Source: an uncultured Clostridia bacterium (GTDB taxonomy: Bacteria; Bacillota; Clostridia; Oscillospirales; Ruminococcaceae). From it: a DNA stretch of 12,291 bases. Location: contig CANQOJ010000050.1 of the NCBI GenBank assembly GCA_947625455.1, positions 1-12,291 on the forward strand, given 5' to 3'. The notes under the pieces were generated by a model, which was given only the letters and a program-made list of their open reading frames with translations, searched no databases and was not told the DNA's origin. How positions within the stretch are numbered: position 1 is the stretch's first letter; every line of letters begins with the position of its first letter. Positions 1 through 6,196 of the stretch are shown here, one piece after another. A program made the position numbers and the translations under genes.

Positions 1-859
1 CTTGTTCAGCGGTTTCTTCAACTGCCGTTTCCTCAACAACCGCCTGTTCTTCAGCTGTTGCTTGTTCAGCAACCGCTTCCTGTTGTTCTTCAACAACTTC
101 TTCCTGTTCAGCAGTTGCTTGTTCTTCAACTGCGCTTTCCTCTTGCGCAACAGCCTCCTGCTGTTCAACCGCAGTTTCCTGCTGTTCGGCAACTGCCTGT
201 TCTTCAGCCTTTTCTTCCTCTTGTTCCGAACCGGACGGCTGAACATCGGGCTGTGCGGCGAGTTTCGCTAAACTGTCGTTTTGAGGAACTGCCGAAAATG
301 AAATCGGCTCGACAGAAACGGGCTTTACATCAGGCTTTGATGCGTCGTCATCAAGCGCAAATTCGTCCATTGAGTTGCCGAGAAAACGATAAGGATCAAG
401 AATAACGTCCTTACTCTTGTCCTCGTCCATTGAACAACCCTCAATTATGGGGATATCGTCGGAAATGACTTCTTCATCTCCGCCCTCCATTGAAAAGTTT
501 TCAACGCGCATCGCGTCACCCATGTTCTTGGGGGCTTTCTGGCGGACTCTGCCCGTGGACAAATCCGCGTCCTCAATTGTCGGAATTTCAAAATTCGCCG
601 CGCCGAAAGCATTTATCGCTCCCGAAAACGCCGAAACAGCTTCCTCGGAAAATCCCTCCGTCCCGAACAAATCCGCAGAGTTCGGCGCGCTGTAAGAAGA
701 CTCTGTAAAATCATCTCCGCCTATTTCAAAATTTGAAAACGACGATTGCTGGTTCATAGAAACCGTTCCCGCAGACCTGTTTGCAGGCACCGGCGCACCG
801 CATTCCATACAGAAAAGACTTCCGTCAATCAGCTTTTTACCGCAGTTTACGCAAAACAT
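1..859 (-). CDS. Zinc-ribbon protein with long acidic Glu/Gln/Ala/Val-rich tail (C-terminus off the left edge)
   Basis: The reading frame is open for 286 codons from ATG at 859 to the left edge with no stop, so the gene is partial. The N-terminus is a zinc ribbon: C3-x2-C6-G and C17-x2-C20-G, with the K8-K9 and F16 typical of short zinc ribbons (zinc_ribbon_2-like). Residues 27 to about 200 are polar and probably disordered, with repeated short blocks such as SMEGGDEE, SMDEDKS and SMDEFALDD. From about residue 200 the chain is low complexity, built from Glu, Gln, Ala and Val in EEQAVAEQ-like blocks, and still continuing at the edge. No membrane segment is visible, but the C-terminus is missing. 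A GGGGGAA ribosome site lies 5 bases before the ATG and a consensus promoter lies about 75 bp upstream. By analogy with its neighbour it could end in a membrane anchor or another output domain. The function is unknown; the zinc-binding role is inferred from the cysteine pattern. Confidence 0.85.
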   Translation of the reverse strand, partial: MFCVNCGKKLIDGSLFCMECGAPVPANRSAGTVSMNQQSSFSNFEIGGDDFTESSYSAPNSADLFGTEGFSEEAVSAFSGAINAFGAANFEIPTIEDADLSTGRVRQKAPKNMGDAMRVENFSMEGGDEEVISDDIPIIEGCSMDEDKSKDVILDPYRFLGNSMDEFALDDDASKPDVKPVSVEPISFSAVPQNDSLAKLAAQPDVQPSGSEQEEEKAEEQAVAEQQETAVEQQEAVAQEESAVEEQATAEQEEVVEEQQEAVAEQATAEEQAVVEETAVEETAEQ

Positions 860-932
860 ACATATTCCCCCGATGCAGATAAGGCACAAATCGCCGAAAA
901 TGCGCAAGGCATTTCAAAGCGCTTATGCCTTT

Positions 933-961
933 ATTATACAATAAATCCGAGGGAATGTCAA
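933..961 (-). promoter_or_regulatory. Consensus sigma-A promoter for the zinc-ribbon gene at 1-859
   Basis: Read on the minus strand, TTGACA (956-961) and TATAAT (933-938) are both perfect hexamers separated by exactly 17 bp. Transcription would start near 926, giving a leader of roughly 65 bases. It separates this gene from the upstream gene at 1034-1747, so the two are probably separate transcription units or only partly co-transcribed. Confidence 0.85.
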
Positions 962-1033
962 TTGAATTTATGAAAATTGTACAAATGATTAAAAGAAACA
1001 CGTCATTTTTGTGACAATCAACAATAATAACCC

Positions 1034-1747
1034 TTAAAGCCCCGAAAAATACAATCCCGCGAATATTCCCGCGGCAATAGCGAAAACGGCGGTTGAAGCA
1101 AGGCACATAAGCAGGTGAGTAAGGGTGTATTTTCTTTCAGGCTGATTTTTCTGTTCAGCGGGCTGTGTAGGCACAAAGGCGTTGTTCTGCGGTGTAAAGC
1201 CGGTTGTCTGTTGTACCTGCGCATAGCTGTTGACGTTATTTTCGACAACCTGCGCACGTTGAATATTGTCGTTGCTTTGCGCAAAATCAGCAACGGCATT
1301 TTCAACAGCACTCACTGACTGCGCGTTGTCATTAGCCGTATTTTCAGCAACTTGCGCTTGCTGAACATTGTCGTTGCTTTGTGCAAAATCAGCAACGGCA
1401 TTTTCTACAACGCTTGCCAACTGCGCGTTGTCATTAGCCGTATTTTCAGCAACTTGCGCTTGCTGAACATTGTCGTTAGCCTGCGCAAAATCGGAAACAA
1501 CATTTTCAACAGCACTTGCCGACTGCGCGTTGTCATTAGCCGTATCATCAACATTCTCAACTGTACTTTGCTGAACAGTCTGTTCATCAATAAACGCCGA
1601 TACGGGTTCACTTAAAACGCTTTCTTTCTCCAAAGGCGCTGACGCCGCAACAGGCGCTGACGTCTGTACCTTAACGACCTCCTTTCCGCAGAAACTGCAA
1701 AATCTTGAACTGTCGGAAATCTGTTTTCCGCAATATGAACAAAACAT
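1034..1747 (-). CDS. Zinc-ribbon protein with three 34-residue tandem repeats and a C-terminal membrane anchor
   Basis: This 237-residue protein begins with a zinc ribbon (C3-x2-C6-G and C17-x2-C20-G) closely similar in spacing and sequence to the start of the protein encoded at 1-859. Residues 69-170 are three consecutive 34-residue repeats rich in Asn, Asp, Gln, Ala and Val, each beginning TANDNAQ and containing a VEN..V.DFAQ block. A Pro/Gln-rich linker follows, then a hydrophobic stretch at about 212-234 ending three residues from the C-terminus. This suggests a tail-anchored protein with the ribbon and repeats in the cytoplasm. AAAGGA precedes the ATG by 7 bases. The gene starts 30 bp after the glycosylase gene on the same strand and is probably co-transcribed with it. 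Function unknown; the topology is inferred from the single terminal hydrophobic segment. Confidence 0.85.
   Translation of the reverse strand: MFCSYCGKQISDSSRFCSFCGKEVVKVQTSAPVAASAPLEKESVLSEPVSAFIDEQTVQQSTVENVDDTANDNAQSASAVENVVSDFAQANDNVQQAQVAENTANDNAQLASVVENAVADFAQSNDNVQQAQVAENTANDNAQSVSAVENAVADFAQSNDNIQRAQVVENNVNSYAQVQQTTGFTPQNNAFVPTQPAEQKNQPERKYTLTHLLMCLASTAVFAIAAGIFAGLYFSGL
1238..1543 (-). repeat. Three 102-bp direct tandem repeats inside the zinc-ribbon gene
   Basis: The units are 1442-1543, 1340-1441 and 1238-1339, each exactly 102 bp (34 codons), so copy-number change would keep the frame. By eye adjacent units match at roughly 85-87 percent of positions. The block spelling TANDNAQ is nearly identical in all three. 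Within each unit an NDN.Q..A.V.EN motif occurs twice, suggesting an older, shorter repeat. Confidence 0.9.
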
Positions 1748-1777
1748 AATCTTTTCCTTTCTGAATTAGTTATATTA

Positions 1778-2590
1778 TCAGACCTTAATTTCAAAAGGCT
1801 GTACATTTCTGAAATAATCAAACAGATACTGCTGTGCAACACCCTCTATGCCCTCTGCGCATTTCGGCAAACCGTTCGGATAATATTCATTCATTATCCG
1901 CTTTATCCAGACGTCCTTTGGAAATGCGTCAAGCTTATGAAACGCAAACAACAGCACGCAGTCCGCTACCTTATCTCCCACGCCGACAATGCTTTTCAGC
2001 TTCTCCCTTGCCAAATCGAGCGACAGCGCGTCTATTTCCTCAAAGTTTATCTCCCCATTGTTCACCTTAGACACTGCGTCAACTATGTACCTTGCGCGAA
2101 AGCCTGCCCTTAATTCCGCGAGGTCGCTTTCTTCAATGCCGCTAAGTCTCTGCGCGGTAGGAAACGCATAGCTGTTTTCGCTTATCTTAGCGCCGAATTT
2201 TTGGCAAAACCTTGAGATAATTCCCGAAATACGCGGGATATTGTTGTTCTGCGAGATGATAAAGCTTATAAGAGTTTCAAACGGCTCCTGCTTTAATATC
2301 CGTATTCCCCATGACGCCTGACAGGCTTTTTTCAGCGTTTCGTCCTCCGATAAACGAAGCGCATATTCGCTGTAGTCAGCGTCAAGATCGAAATATTCCC
2401 GCCAGAATTTCCCGCCATTTTCGGGAATGCCGTCAATTTCAACCATGTCTCCCTTTTGCGTCACGGTAATTTCCCGCCCGCTTACAATTCCCGAAAACTT
2501 GCCTTGTTCATCTTCATGCCATCTAAAGCACTGACCGCAAAGAAAAGTTCTCGCGGGACAAAGTTCTTTTACACTTACTGTAATCTTCAA
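1778..2590 (-). CDS. 8-oxoguanine DNA glycosylase, OGG1 type (HhH-GPD superfamily)
   Basis: This 270-residue enzyme should excise 8-oxoguanine opposite cytosine and cleave the strand by beta-elimination as a bifunctional glycosylase/lyase. The N-terminal domain carries the OGG-type GQCFRW signature (residues 19-24). The HhH-GPD domain covers about 100-235, with the SFIISQNNNIPRI segment (109-121). The hairpin-helix IVGVGDKVADC (201-211) contains the expected catalytic Lys207, and Asp226 lies in AFPKDVWI. Length and motif order match bacterial OGG1-like proteins. The start is a TTG at 2588-2590, with a modest AGG-containing ribosome site about 12 bases upstream; no better in-frame ATG lies upstream. 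It is the first gene of a leftward unit with the zinc-ribbon gene 30 bp downstream, and follows a structured leader. The symbol is left blank because bacterial members are usually named only by product. Confidence 0.92.
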   Translation of the reverse strand: MKITVSVKELCPARTFLCGQCFRWHEDEQGKFSGIVSGREITVTQKGDMVEIDGIPENGGKFWREYFDLDADYSEYALRLSEDETLKKACQASWGIRILKQEPFETLISFIISQNNNIPRISGIISRFCQKFGAKISENSYAFPTAQRLSGIEESDLAELRAGFRARYIVDAVSKVNNGEINFEEIDALSLDLAREKLKSIVGVGDKVADCVLLFAFHKLDAFPKDVWIKRIMNEYYPNGLPKCAEGIEGVAQQYLFDYFRNVQPFEIKV

Positions 2591-2629
2591 TATACGTTTA
2601 CCTGCCTGTTTATTAAGAGTTGTTACAAC

Positions 2630-2731
2630 CCGTTTAATTGTTAAACCGGACTGACGAGAAAGCCCCAGACACGCGCATTATACGCTTCGCGGAAAACGCT
2701 GACGAAGTAGCTGAGGGTTTATCGACAGTCC
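2630..2731 (-). ncRNA. Candidate structured RNA leader upstream of the OGG gene (family not recognised)
   Basis: On the minus strand, bases 2731-2711 and 2668-2648 form two 21-base arms that pair along their whole length with no bulges: a 6-bp base (GGACUG/CAGUCC), a U-U mismatch, CGA/UCG, a mismatch, AAA/UUU, a C-C mismatch, then CCUCAG/CUGGGG with a U-G wobble. The 42-base apical part can form two further hairpins: CUUC..GCG-loop-CGC-GAAG, and GCGUA-UAA-UGCGC with another G-U pair. The wobbles become C-A mismatches on the plus strand, which favours leftward transcription. A second hairpin (2649-2630, stem around UUUAA/UUAAA) follows towards the glycosylase start. I tried to match known riboswitch and ribozyme cores and could not. 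Whether it senses anything is unknown. Confidence 0.45.
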
Positions 2732-2758
2732 AGGTGTTACATTTTTTTCAAAAACCCC

Positions 2759-2787
2759 TTGATTATTTACTTTAATTATAATATAAT
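2759..2787 (+). promoter_or_regulatory. Sigma-A type promoter for the rightward operon starting at 2869
   Basis: TTGATT (2759-2764) and TATAAT (2782-2787) are separated by 17 bp. Transcription would start near 2794, giving a leader of about 75 bases that includes the hairpin at 2800-2821. It overlaps the leftward promoter at 2775-2803, so only one polymerase could bind at a time. Confidence 0.65.
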
Positions 2788-2803
2788 TTTAGTAGGATTG
2801 CAA
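2775..2803 (-). promoter_or_regulatory. Sigma-A type promoter for the OGG gene and its structured leader
   Basis: On the minus strand, TTGCAA (2798-2803) and a perfect TATAAT (2775-2780) are separated by 17 bp. Transcription would start near 2768 and run through the structured element before reaching the TTG start at 2590, giving a leader of roughly 175 bases. Confidence 0.65.
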
Positions 2804-2821
2804 GTGTTTTCTTGCTTTTTT
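2800..2821 (+). terminator. Weak terminator-like hairpin in the operon leader
   Basis: GCAAG (2800-2804) and CTTGC (2811-2815) flank a 6-base loop and are followed directly by six T residues. The stem is only 5 bp. It begins just after the predicted start of the rightward transcript, so it could be a leader attenuator, or may be only an AT-rich chance hairpin. Confidence 0.35.
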
Positions 2822-2868
2822 CACCAACCCGACACAAAATTTTCTCTTATAACCGGAGGACAGGATAA

Positions 2869-3561
2869 GTGAAAAAGAACATTCTCACTATACGAGTTGA
2901 CGATATTTTCGGGCAGAAATGCGGCTGTCCTATCTGCCAAACGGAAAAAATATCCGAGGAAAACGCCTGCGAATATATTGCAGGCTCGGCCATGATGACG
3001 CCGGAAATACGCATTGAAACAAACAAATTAGGCTTTTGCGCGGAACATTTCGATATGCTGCTTAAAACAAGCGCAAGGCTTCCGCTTGCTTTGATATTAA
3101 GCACGCACCTTGACGAGATACAAAACGAAGCTTACGGCGTCAGAACATCTTCATTCGGCAAAAACCCAAAAGCCGAGCGCAGCGCGGAGTTTGAAAAGAC
3201 CTGCTATGTCTGCTCGCGCATGGACGGCGACCTTGACCGCTTTCTTCACGGAATGTTTAAAATGTACGCCGAGGACGAGAGTTTCCGAAAGCTGTTTTCC
3301 GAGCAGGAATACATCTGCTTCCCACACAGAAATTTGCTGCTGAATAAAGCGGGCAAAGCCTTGAAAAAGGACATATTAAAGCAGTTTTGCGCGGAAACCG
3401 AAAGGCTTTCAGCTGACAAGCTTATACAAATCCGCAAAGGTCTTGAAGAGCTTTGCTCAAGCTTTGACTACCGAAACGCGGGAAAACCGCTCTCGGAAAA
3501 TGCGGAGTTTGCCCCCGAAAGGGCAATAGAGTTTATAACGGGCAGACCGAAAAAGGATTAA
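2869..3561 (+). CDS. Cysteine-rich protein with two CxxC/CxxH metal-site pairs (DUF6062-like)
   Basis: This 230-residue soluble protein has no signal peptide or membrane segment. It carries two equivalent metal-binding sets: C20-x2-C23 with C57-x2-H60, and C112-x2-C115 with C150-x2-H153. The second half therefore looks like a diverged duplicate of the first, each set able to hold one zinc ion. The helical remainder is Glu/Lys/Leu-rich and ends in a basic tail. I associate this pattern with the clostridial DUF6062 family, from memory. The start is GTG at 2869, chosen because GGAGG (2855-2859) lies 9 bases upstream; KKN follows. It is the first gene of the operon, 11 bp before tsaD. Function unknown; its position suggests a housekeeping role, but nothing in the sequence shows a reaction. 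Confidence 0.8.
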   Translation: MKKNILTIRVDDIFGQKCGCPICQTEKISEENACEYIAGSAMMTPEIRIETNKLGFCAEHFDMLLKTSARLPLALILSTHLDEIQNEAYGVRTSSFGKNPKAERSAEFEKTCYVCSRMDGDLDRFLHGMFKMYAEDESFRKLFSEQEYICFPHRNLLLNKAGKALKKDILKQFCAETERLSADKLIQIRKGLEELCSSFDYRNAGKPLSENAEFAPERAIEFITGRPKKD

Positions 3562-3572
3562 GAAGGGATTTT

Positions 3573-4586
3573 ATGGATATATTAGCGATAGAAAGTTCCT
3601 GCGACGAAACCGCCGCCGCTGTTGTAAGAGACGGGCGGGAGATAATTTCGTCAGTTGTCGCAACGCAGATTGAGGAACACAGACTTTACGGAGGAGTTGT
3701 TCCCGAAATTGCCTCCAGACGTCACTGCGAGAGCATTTGCGGGGTAGTTTCGGAAGCGCTTGAAAAGGCGGGCAAAACCGCAAAAGATGTTGACGCAATA
3801 GCCGTTTCATTTGCGCCGGGGCTTGTGGGCGCGCTTTTAGTCGGAGTAAATTTCGCAAAGGGCTTGGCGTTTTCGCTCGGAAAACCGCTTATTCCCGTTC
3901 ATCATATACGCGGTCATATCGCCGCGAATTATCTTGCGCACAAAGAACTTGAACCGCCGTATATGTGCCTTGTCGTTTCGGGAAGTCACAGTCATATCGT
4001 AAACGTAAAAAGCCACACCGAGTTTGAAACTCTCGGACGCACCATAGACGACGCGGCGGGAGAAGCGTTTGACAAAGCGGCAAGGGCTATGGGCTTCCCT
4101 TATCCCGGAGGCGTTTTTATTGACAATGCCGCAAAACTCGGCGACTGCACGAAATATAAACTCCCAAAACCCCATACTCACAACCCCTATGACTTCAGCT
4201 TTTCGGGACTTAAAACCGCCGTTTTAAATCTAATCCACAATACCGAACAGCGCGGAGAAAGCATTGACATAAGCTCCCTCGCGGCTTGTTTTCAGAAAAC
4301 AGTCTGCGAAACGCTTACTGAAAAGTTCATTTCCGCCGCGCTTGAAAGAAACTGCAAAACAATAGCGCTTGCGGGAGGTGTTGCCGCAAACAGCGGGCTT
4401 AGAAATCTGCTTGACGAAACGGCGGAAAAGCACGGAATGACATTGTTTGCGCCGCCGTTATCGCTTTGCGGAGACAATGCCGCAATGATAGGCTGTCAGG
4501 GGTATTACGAATATCTCGCGGGGAATATCGCTGACGCAAGGCTAAACGCTTATGCGTCAATGCCGCTTGACGAGGTGAGGTTTTAA
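3573..4586 (+). CDS. tsaD: tRNA N6-adenosine threonylcarbamoyltransferase TsaD
   Basis: TsaD transfers the threonylcarbamoyl group from threonylcarbamoyl-AMP to A37 of ANN-decoding tRNAs (t6A), working in the cytoplasm with TsaB, TsaE and TsaC, none of which is in the window. The 337-residue length is normal. Visible ASKHA-fold motifs are ESSCDETAAAV (7-17), PGL..ALLVG (82-91), the metal-binding HHIRGH (110-115, with H111 and H115), SGSHSH (136-141), RTIDDAAGEAFDKAAR (156-171), FSFSGLKTAV (208-217), AGGVAAN (267-273) and DNAAMI (301-306, D301 the expected metal ligand). SGSHS differs slightly from the usual SGGHT, and G300 stands where T or S is commoner; neither should abolish function. ATG at 3573 follows a short GGG-containing ribosome site. 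The stop codon overlaps the next start by one base (TAATG), indicating translational coupling. Confidence 0.97.
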   Translation: MDILAIESSCDETAAAVVRDGREIISSVVATQIEEHRLYGGVVPEIASRRHCESICGVVSEALEKAGKTAKDVDAIAVSFAPGLVGALLVGVNFAKGLAFSLGKPLIPVHHIRGHIAANYLAHKELEPPYMCLVVSGSHSHIVNVKSHTEFETLGRTIDDAAGEAFDKAARAMGFPYPGGVFIDNAAKLGDCTKYKLPKPHTHNPYDFSFSGLKTAVLNLIHNTEQRGESIDISSLAACFQKTVCETLTEKFISAALERNCKTIALAGGVAANSGLRNLLDETAEKHGMTLFAPPLSLCGDNAAMIGCQGYYEYLAGNIADARLNAYASMPLDEVRF

Positions 4587-5095
4587 TGAAGAACATAGTG
4601 CTTATAGGAATGCCCGCGGCGGGAAAGTCAACGATAGGCGTTTTGCTTGCGAAATCGTTGGGGTTTGAGTTTATCGACACCGATATTGTCATTCAAAAGC
4701 AAACAGGCAGGCTTTTGCAGGATATAATCGACAGCGACGGACTTGACGCTTTCTGTATTGCCGAAGAACGCGCCATATTATCGGTTTCGCAGACCGAAAA
4801 CGCTGTTATCGCAACAGGCGGAAGCGCAGTTTACAGCAGAGAAGCCATGCTGTACCTAAAGAAAAACGGAAAGGTATACTATCTGTCACTGCCGTCAGAA
4901 GAACTTCTCCCGCGCCTGAAAGACATAAAAACGCGCGGAATTGCCATGCGCAAAGGTCAAAGCGTTGACGAGGTATTTGAAAACAGGCGCGCGCTTTATG
5001 AAGAATACAGCGATATAACGGTCGACTGCATGGGAAAATCAGCTGAAGAAACCGTGACCGAAATAGCCGAATACCACAAACTTATAGGAGTATAA
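4586..5095 (+). CDS. Shikimate-kinase-like P-loop kinase (substrate uncertain)
   Basis: This 169-residue protein has the shikimate kinase fold features: Walker A GMPAAGKST (8-16), DTD (31-33), a TGGS motif (77-80), an arginine in the lid region (R117, RGIAM) and R134-R135 near Y138. Its length fits the AroK/AroL family (ATP + shikimate to shikimate 3-phosphate, aromatic amino-acid synthesis). Two substrate-contact positions differ from canonical members: the usual FR..E arginine is replaced (F56-C57-I-A-E60), and the usual TGGG is TGGS. Shikimate kinase variants with TGGS and RGIA are, as I recall, common in anaerobes, so it may still be an authentic or related kinase. It overlaps tsaD by one base and no other aro gene is nearby, so context does not support the pathway. 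Automatic annotation would probably call it aroK; I leave the symbol blank. Confidence 0.8.
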   Translation: MKNIVLIGMPAAGKSTIGVLLAKSLGFEFIDTDIVIQKQTGRLLQDIIDSDGLDAFCIAEERAILSVSQTENAVIATGGSAVYSREAMLYLKKNGKVYYLSLPSEELLPRLKDIKTRGIAMRKGQSVDEVFENRRALYEEYSDITVDCMGKSAEETVTEIAEYHKLIGV

Positions 5096-5097
5096 AT

Positions 5098-6168
5098 ATG
5101 TCCGAAGAAATTTTGAATGAAAACGATATAAACGACAATGCCGAAAATCTCGAAAATAAACCCGATTACCGCGCGGGCTTCAAGTCCGTAAGCTTTAAAC
5201 TCGGAATTATGATTATAATCATATTCTGCGCAAGAGGAATAGGCGAAATAGCCGCAAGCCTTGTAAGCGACGCCCTTGAAAATGCGGACGCGACGTTTGC
5301 GTACATTATAAGAACGCTTATATCGGTGTTTTTCCTGAACGTTGTGCCGATAGGACTTACAATGCTTGTATTTAAAAAGCCGTTTAAGGCTGTCGGCGAA
5401 ACAAGTTATCATAAACCCAAATATTTTGGCAAGGCTATGGGAATGTTCCCCGCGCTGTATTCTCTTGGGATTATCACAAACCTGCTTACAATGCTTATTT
5501 CACAGCTTTTCAAAGATACGGATATGAACGAAAGTTTCAACACCGTAAACGACTTCGCCGCGCCGAATTTCACCTGCGGACTGATTTTGTTTTTCCAGAT
5601 GGCTATACTTGCGCCCATTGTAGAGGAATTTTGGTTCAGAGGCATTGTGCTTGAAAGTATGCGCCCATATGGAAACGGCGTTGCGATATTCATTTCGGGA
5701 CTTCTTTTCGGACTTACCCATGCAAATTTCGCGCAGTTTTTCTACGCGACAGTACTCGGCATATGCTTAGGCTATATCGCAGTGTCAACACGCAGTATAA
5801 TCACAACTACCGTGCTTCACGCTATGTTCAACAGCGTCTCCGCGTCGCTTTTGCTCCTGCTTACCGACAAGCCCGTACAGGATTTCCTCCTTAACCCACA
5901 AAACGCCGAAACAACGCCCTCTGTCGTCATTTATATAGCTATCATGGCATTGATGATGATAACAATGACAGTCGGCTTTTTTATGGCAATAGCAAAGCTT
6001 ATAAAAATAAAGAAATACCGTGTGCCAAAGGTACAGGAGGAACTTTCTCCCGCAAAACGCTGGGGAATATTCTTCTCTCGCGCTACCGTAATAGTAGGAT
6101 TTGTTCTCGCGGCAGACAGCTTTACTTTCCGGTTTATACCGAACTTTATATATAACATACTTGCATAA
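5098..6168 (+). CDS. CPBP family intramembrane metalloprotease (Rce1/Abi-like)
   Basis: This 356-residue multi-pass membrane protein has at least seven hydrophobic segments (around 34-55, 70-92, 118-137, 160-176, 194-210, 215-232, 275-303, 328-341). Its CPBP motifs are in the usual order: E176-E177-x3-R181 (EEFWFR), F204-x3-H208 (FGLTH) and H241-x3-N245 (HAMFN), which form the glutamate/histidine active site of this glutamic/metallo intramembrane protease family. The N-terminal 27 residues are acidic and Asn-rich, and the C-terminus has one further hydrophobic segment. Family members cleave prenylated proteins in eukaryotes; bacterial ones are linked to bacteriocin immunity or maturation and signalling, but the substrate here is unknown. 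GGAG within the end of the upstream gene precedes the ATG, which lies 2 bp after that gene's stop, so it belongs to the same operon. Confidence 0.92.
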   Translation: MSEEILNENDINDNAENLENKPDYRAGFKSVSFKLGIMIIIIFCARGIGEIAASLVSDALENADATFAYIIRTLISVFFLNVVPIGLTMLVFKKPFKAVGETSYHKPKYFGKAMGMFPALYSLGIITNLLTMLISQLFKDTDMNESFNTVNDFAAPNFTCGLILFFQMAILAPIVEEFWFRGIVLESMRPYGNGVAIFISGLLFGLTHANFAQFFYATVLGICLGYIAVSTRSIITTTVLHAMFNSVSASLLLLLTDKPVQDFLLNPQNAETTPSVVIYIAIMALMMITMTVGFFMAIAKLIKIKKYRVPKVQEELSPAKRWGIFFSRATVIVGFVLAADSFTFRFIPNFIYNILA

Positions 6169-6184
6169 AACCTGCTGACTCTTG

Positions 6185-6190
6185 AAAGGA
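6185..6190 (+). promoter_or_regulatory. Ribosome binding site that fixes the start of the TM2 gene at 6197
   Basis: AAAGGA lies 6 bases before ATG 6197. The in-frame TTG at 6182 overlaps this site and has no ribosome site of its own, so translation should start at 6197. Confidence 0.8.
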
Positions 6191-6196
6191 ATAAAA

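Noticed and set aside
2..708. Several rightward open frames rich in Phe/Leu, or in Gln/Pro/Ser
   Set aside because: They are shadows of the minus-strand zinc-ribbon gene at 1-859, whose ribbon, consensus promoter and ribosome site are clear; the odd composition comes from reading its Glu/Gln-rich codons backwards.
962..1033. Terminator for the repeat-bearing zinc-ribbon gene (GTCA/TGAC hairpin followed by T-rich DNA)
   Set aside because: The stem is about 4 bp and the T-run is interrupted, so it is too weak to call.
1238..1543. Possible CRISPR-like array
   Set aside because: The repeats are directly adjacent 102-bp units without unique spacers, and they keep one coding frame.
2648..2731. 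Hammerhead ribozyme or known riboswitch (CTGACGA and GAAA strings, c-di-GMP, TPP, SAM, T-box, ykkC cores)
   Set aside because: The conserved core strings are not in the right order or position on either strand, and no T-box GGTGG sequence is present. I keep only a generic structured-RNA call.
6182..6196. Upstream TTG start for the TM2 gene (five extra residues)
   Set aside because: The TTG overlaps the AAAGGA that serves ATG 6197 and has no ribosome site of its own.
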